A stretch of 52,912 nt of DNA from DATFXM01 sp035315885 (GTDB lineage: Bacteria > Acidobacteriota > Blastocatellia > UBA7656): contig DATFXM010000159.1 of assembly GCA_035315885.1 (NCBI GenBank), positions 1-52,912 on the forward strand. Direction: 5' to 3'. The translations under genes were made by a program, and so were the position numbers. This document shows, piece after piece, positions 52,052 through 52,912 of this stretch. Below the pieces are notes generated by a model. The model made no database searches. It saw nothing but the letters and a program-made list of their open reading frames with translations, and was not told the DNA's origin. Positions within the stretch are counted from its first letter, which is position 1. Each line of letters opens with the position of its first letter.

Positions 52052-52912
52052 ATGCAAGAACACGTTCAGCGATTCTTCGACTACCTGAAAAACGAGCGAC
52101 ACGTTTCCGAGCACACCCTTCGGAATTATCTGAGCGACCTAGACCAGTTTCACAACTACCTCGCTCCCGAGGATGCTGGTGGTCAGAGAAAACTGATCGA
52201 TGTGCGAGAGATCGATCACATCACTATCCGCGGCTTTCTCGCTCATCTTTACAACGAAAAGCGCCGCAAAACGTCGATCGCGCGCAAGCTGGCTACTCTC
52301 AGATCTTTCTTTAAGTTTCTCTGCCGCGAACAGGTCATCGAAGCAAGCCCGGCGAAACTCGTATCCAGTCCTCGACTCGAAAAGCGTATCCCTCGCGTTG
52401 TCAGCGCCGATGAAATGATCAAGTTCGTCGAGACGCCGGACATCGATACAACGCTGGGAAAGCGCGATCGCGCAATCCTCGAAATGCTCTATTCAACCGG
52501 TTGTCGCGTATCAGAGCTTGCGGGCATGAATCTGCCGGATGCGGATCTTAAGCATCAGTGCGTGTTGGTCAGGGGAAAGGGCCGCAAGGAGCGGATAGTT
52601 CCTTTCGGGGAGAAAGCAAACGAAGCGCTAAGCACCTACTTGTCGGTACGTGGAGAGCTTGTAGCTAAGGCTCCTCTCAAACAGCGGGAAACCACTGCGA
52701 TATTTCTGAACTATCAAGGTGGCCGCATCACTACGAGATCGATTGGCAGACTGATCGAGAAATACTTGCGCGAATGCGCTACGACCCACGACATCAGTCC
52801 CCATTCTCTGAGACACGCGTTTGCCACTCATCTTTTGTCGGCGGGCGCCGATTTGCGGGCGATTCAGGAGATGCTTGGTCATGCGAGCCTTTCAACCACC
52901 CAGATCTACACC
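52052..52912 (+). CDS. xerC: Tyrosine recombinase XerC/XerD, 3' end cut by window edge
   Basis: The open frame from ATG 52052 runs to the right edge, 287 residues. The N-terminal SAM-like DNA-binding domain (1-105: FFDYLKNERHVSEHTLRNYLSDLDQF) is followed by the catalytic domain. It has Arg152 (STGCRVSEL), Lys176 (GKGRKER), His251 and Arg254 (HSLRHAFATHLL), His277 (LGHASL) and the nucleophile Tyr286 in the last codons. Length, order and lack of extra domains fit XerC/XerD, which resolve chromosome dimers, rather than a phage integrase. Whether C or D cannot be told. Only about 10-20 residues are missing. Confidence 0.92.
   Translation, partial: MQEHVQRFFDYLKNERHVSEHTLRNYLSDLDQFHNYLAPEDAGGQRKLIDVREIDHITIRGFLAHLYNEKRRKTSIARKLATLRSFFKFLCREQVIEASPAKLVSSPRLEKRIPRVVSADEMIKFVETPDIDTTLGKRDRAILEMLYSTGCRVSELAGMNLPDADLKHQCVLVRGKGRKERIVPFGEKANEALSTYLSVRGELVAKAPLKQRETTAIFLNYQGGRITTRSIGRLIEKYLRECATTHDISPHSLRHAFATHLLSAGADLRAIQEMLGHASLSTTQIYT

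Noticed and set aside
1..52912. tRNA or rRNA genes
   Set aside because: I saw no cloverleaf with a GGTTCGAnTCC arm or rRNA-like conserved stretch while reading both strands. A covariance-model scan would be needed to exclude one fully.

Overview
The window looks like chromosomal DNA of a Gram-negative soil-type bacterium, most likely an Acidobacteriota member of the Blastocatellia type. This is an inference from gene content and repeat style; no rRNA or marker search was possible. Evidence for an outer membrane is lpxA, a DUF374 acyltransferase and a porin ending in Phe. Coding density is high, base composition is moderately GC-rich, and intergenic spaces hold several families of short repeats. 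I found no tRNA, rRNA, CRISPR array or intact insertion sequence.

Layout. 1-2.1 kb: 5' part of a secreted beta-helix protein that runs off the left edge, then about 1.1 kb of repeat-rich, largely decayed DNA with one good terminator. 2.1-8.9 kb: DUF1801 protein, EEP-fold nuclease/phosphatase, inositol-monophosphatase-like phosphatase, GT21-like glycosyltransferase, ROK kinase and a Ser/Thr kinase with HEAT repeats. 9.3-25.2 kb: a phosphate-starvation supercluster, all on the minus strand except for some small genes. It holds pstS-pstC-pstA-pstB-phoU, a porin, a PafA-like alkaline phosphatase, a two-domain acyltransferase resembling the ornithine-lipid synthase OlsF, and phoU2-phoB-phoR. 25.3-36.5 kb: exported hydrolases (zinc metalloprotease, amidohydrolase, M28 peptidase, prolyl oligopeptidase) around two DinB genes, one fused to a nitroreductase. 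36.5-44.5 kb: carA, a Yip1-TPR membrane protein, lepB, DUF374 acyltransferase, a HD-GYP/GAF/GGDEF protein and lpxA. 45-52.9 kb: pilT with a pseudo-receiver protein, a putative lipoprotein, an ECF sigma/anti-sigma pair, a PQQ-like propeller protein and a xerC/D recombinase cut by the right edge.

The main result is the phosphate region. Three promoters (pstS, the OlsF-like gene, phoU2-phoB-phoR) share one architecture: three heptamers of the type nTTCACA spaced exactly 11 bp, then 20 bp, then a TATACT-like -10 box. Two weaker sites with the same geometry lie before the EEP gene and before two small coiled-coil genes. Together these suggest one PhoB regulon joining phosphate uptake, release of phosphate outside the cytoplasm, sensing, and replacement of phospholipid by phosphorus-free lipid.

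The second result is the repeat content. Three copies of a 227-230 bp nested palindrome lie in intergenic spaces, and many (GTGCTGA)n heptamer arrays abut genes, several supplying stop codons and in one case apparently the start codon.
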